Positions 62,593 through 64,000 of a stretch of 64,000 bases of DNA are shown here, one piece after another. The stretch spans positions 868,001 through 932,000 of the forward strand of contig JAVYIG010000037.1 in assembly GCA_035222895.1 (NCBI GenBank). Reading direction: 5' to 3'. This DNA is from Strongylocentrotus droebachiensis (Eukaryota; Echinodermata; Echinoidea; Camarodonta; Strongylocentrotidae). Under the pieces are notes generated by a model, which saw only the letters and a list, made by a program, of their open reading frames with translations, was not told where the DNA came from and made no database searches. Positions within the stretch are counted from its first letter, which is position 1. Each line of letters opens with the position of its first letter. Made by a program: the position numbers and the translations under genes.

Positions 62593-62899
62593 GTGAAGAG
62601 CACTGCGATTATGCACTAATGTAAACATTAGCTGTCTGTACGCATTAACCATGCTTTCTCCCCATCTCTCTCTCTCTCCACCTCTCTCTCTCTCTTTCTC
62701 CCTTTCTCCACCTCTCTCTCTCTATTATCTCTCATTACCTTATCATAAATAGCATGTCTCTCTGCTTTTTGTTATGTATTCAATAGATAAAGTACCGGTA
62801 TGTGAATTTAATAAGAACGCACTGTCATAGTTCATTAATTGGCAACCGCCCCATCTATCTCTTTCATTTATGTCTGTCTGTTTATATACCTGCAGACGC

Positions 62900-63365
62900 T
62901 TCATTTAAATGCATTTTTCAACAACCAGCCTTCTTCCTTTTGTTCTGTCCCTCATTTCTTTATCTTTTTTGACATCGAGAAAGATTAAATGTACAATAAT
63001 GAAGAGAAAAGCAACAAAAACATGCATTCCCAGACAGAAATTACGTCTCTCATTTCTTTATCTTTTTTGACATCTCGAGAGATTAAATGTACAATAATCA
63101 AGAGAAAACGCAACAAAAACATTCATTCCCAGACGGAGATTATGTCTGGAGCACATTGTAAACAAACGCCAGTACATTATTGTACTAAACAATATTTAAA
63201 TTTAATTTAAATGGATTTTTCAACCACCAGCCTTCTTCCTTTCTTTCTTTTCTATCTCATTTCTTGTTCTTTCTTTACATCGAGAAAGATTAAATGTACA
63301 AATGAAGAGAAAACGCAACAAAAACATGCATTCTCAGACAGAAGATTATGTCTGGAGCACATTGT
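62900..63365 (+). repeat. Three diverged tandem copies with GAGAAAGATTAAATGTACAA
   Basis: Copies near 62949, 63052 and 63256 share TCATTTCTTTATCTTTTTT, GAGAAAGATTAAATGTACAA, AAGAGAAAACGCAACAAAAA and CATTCCCAGACAGA. CT-rich DNA lies just before, at 62660-62730. Confidence 0.75.
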
Positions 63366-63501
63366 AAACACACAGTAGTACATCCATGTACTAAACAACA
63401 TGACGATGACGATTACAGCAACATACAGCCTAGTTCTACACACATACACACAAGCAGACGTGTGATGTGTGCTGTATTCAACACACCGGCCGGCACCCCA
63501 T

Positions 63502-63624
63502 TTATGCGTCTTCAAAACATTGGGTGGCAGTTTGCGGGGGCGGCCGTCGCAAATTGTCCTCTCCGCATTCATGGGGGATAGAATTGCTCTCGTCTTCATC
63601 CACAAAAAACACGACGCTAGACAT
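63502..63624 (-). CDS. Small CpG-rich ORF, 40 aa, uncertain
   Basis: ATG at 63624 opens a 40-codon frame, MSSVVFFVDEDESNSIPHEC then GEDNLRRPPPQTATQCFEDA, closed by TAA. Composition looks protein-like and local CpG is high. It could be a first exon, an upstream ORF or chance. It is unlikely to join DYRK1 exon 1: a phase-1 donor at T|GTTTTG would create a TAA at the junction. Confidence 0.2.
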   Translation of the reverse strand: MSSVVFFVDEDESNSIPHECGEDNLRRPPPQTATQCFEDA

Positions 63625-64000
63625 CAGTGAATATTATAGGGGAGAGGGAATCCTAGTATTGGAGGGGAGATGTAGTAATGAAAACGGAGTTGTTCAACGT
63701 GTGTGGGCGGAGGTAGATATACTATGTTCTTTTATAAATAATTAAATAAAAGGAGGATTGTAAATGACCGATCAGAATCGATTTAAGATAGAAAAGTGAT
63801 GGTTGCATCTACATAAAGATCATTGGTAATGATGACACTGCTGAATGTGGGTATCGAGGGAATGTGTGGGCAGGTCCAAGAAAATGATAACAGAAATGGG
63901 GCCATATGTCCGGATTGATTAAAAGATGATACAGATGTAAAATACCTACAGAGATTGAAATAGAAGGAAAAAGGACAACAAATGAGCATGAAAGTGATGA
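63625..64000. other. No feature recognised
   Basis: AT-rich end of the window without supported coding sequence. Confidence 0.4.

Overview
Animal genomic DNA: AT-rich, intron-rich and dense with short interspersed repeats. A DYRK1-class kinase gene, tRNA-derived SINEs, fragments of non-LTR retrotransposons, hAT-like miniature elements, foldback elements and very many poly-G/poly-C runs suggest a marine invertebrate deuterostome, most likely an echinoderm such as a sea urchin. The species guess is inference; the gene content is read from the sequence.

Layout. 1-4.6 kb: repeats, a GA-rich polypurine tract and, on the minus strand, a probable first exon (4027-4229) of a membrane or secreted protein whose remaining exons would lie to the left. 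5-10.2 kb: a repeat cluster including two hAT-like insertions with exact 8-bp target duplications, one of which (7565-9211) carries a degenerate array of GGGGCACTT repeats. 10.7-14.1 kb: a decayed copy of an uncharacterised multicopy animal gene family on the minus strand, interrupted by a tRNA-derived SINE and a miniature inverted-repeat element. 15.8-31 kb: a plus-strand gene with four phase-consistent coding exons encoding about 275 residues of unrecognised family with a C-terminal coiled coil, a TATA-containing promoter and a possible alternative last exon. 31-36 kb: foldbacks, tandem duplications and a 0.6-kb ATC-type array. 36-42.6 kb: 3' flank or 3' UTR of the next gene.

42.6-58.8 kb, minus strand: ten coding exons of a DYRK1A/DYRK1B orthologue, about 770 residues visible, with DYRK-homology box, complete kinase domain, histidine repeat and conserved C-terminus. 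The 5'-most coding exon is not identified. Within this gene, at least four exons have partial tandem copies of one edge in the adjacent intron. The most striking is an array of about six copies of the 3' end of the ATP-lysine exon with its splice donor. Between the glycine-loop exon and the ATP-lysine exon lies an open 50-codon segment (52562-52711) that encodes a second, divergent glycine-rich loop in the same splice phase, so the locus may produce a DYRK1 isoform with an alternative ATP-binding loop. 59-64 kb: upstream intron or flank with miniature elements, a hAT-like insertion containing a reverse-transcriptase fragment, and a small CpG-rich ORF.
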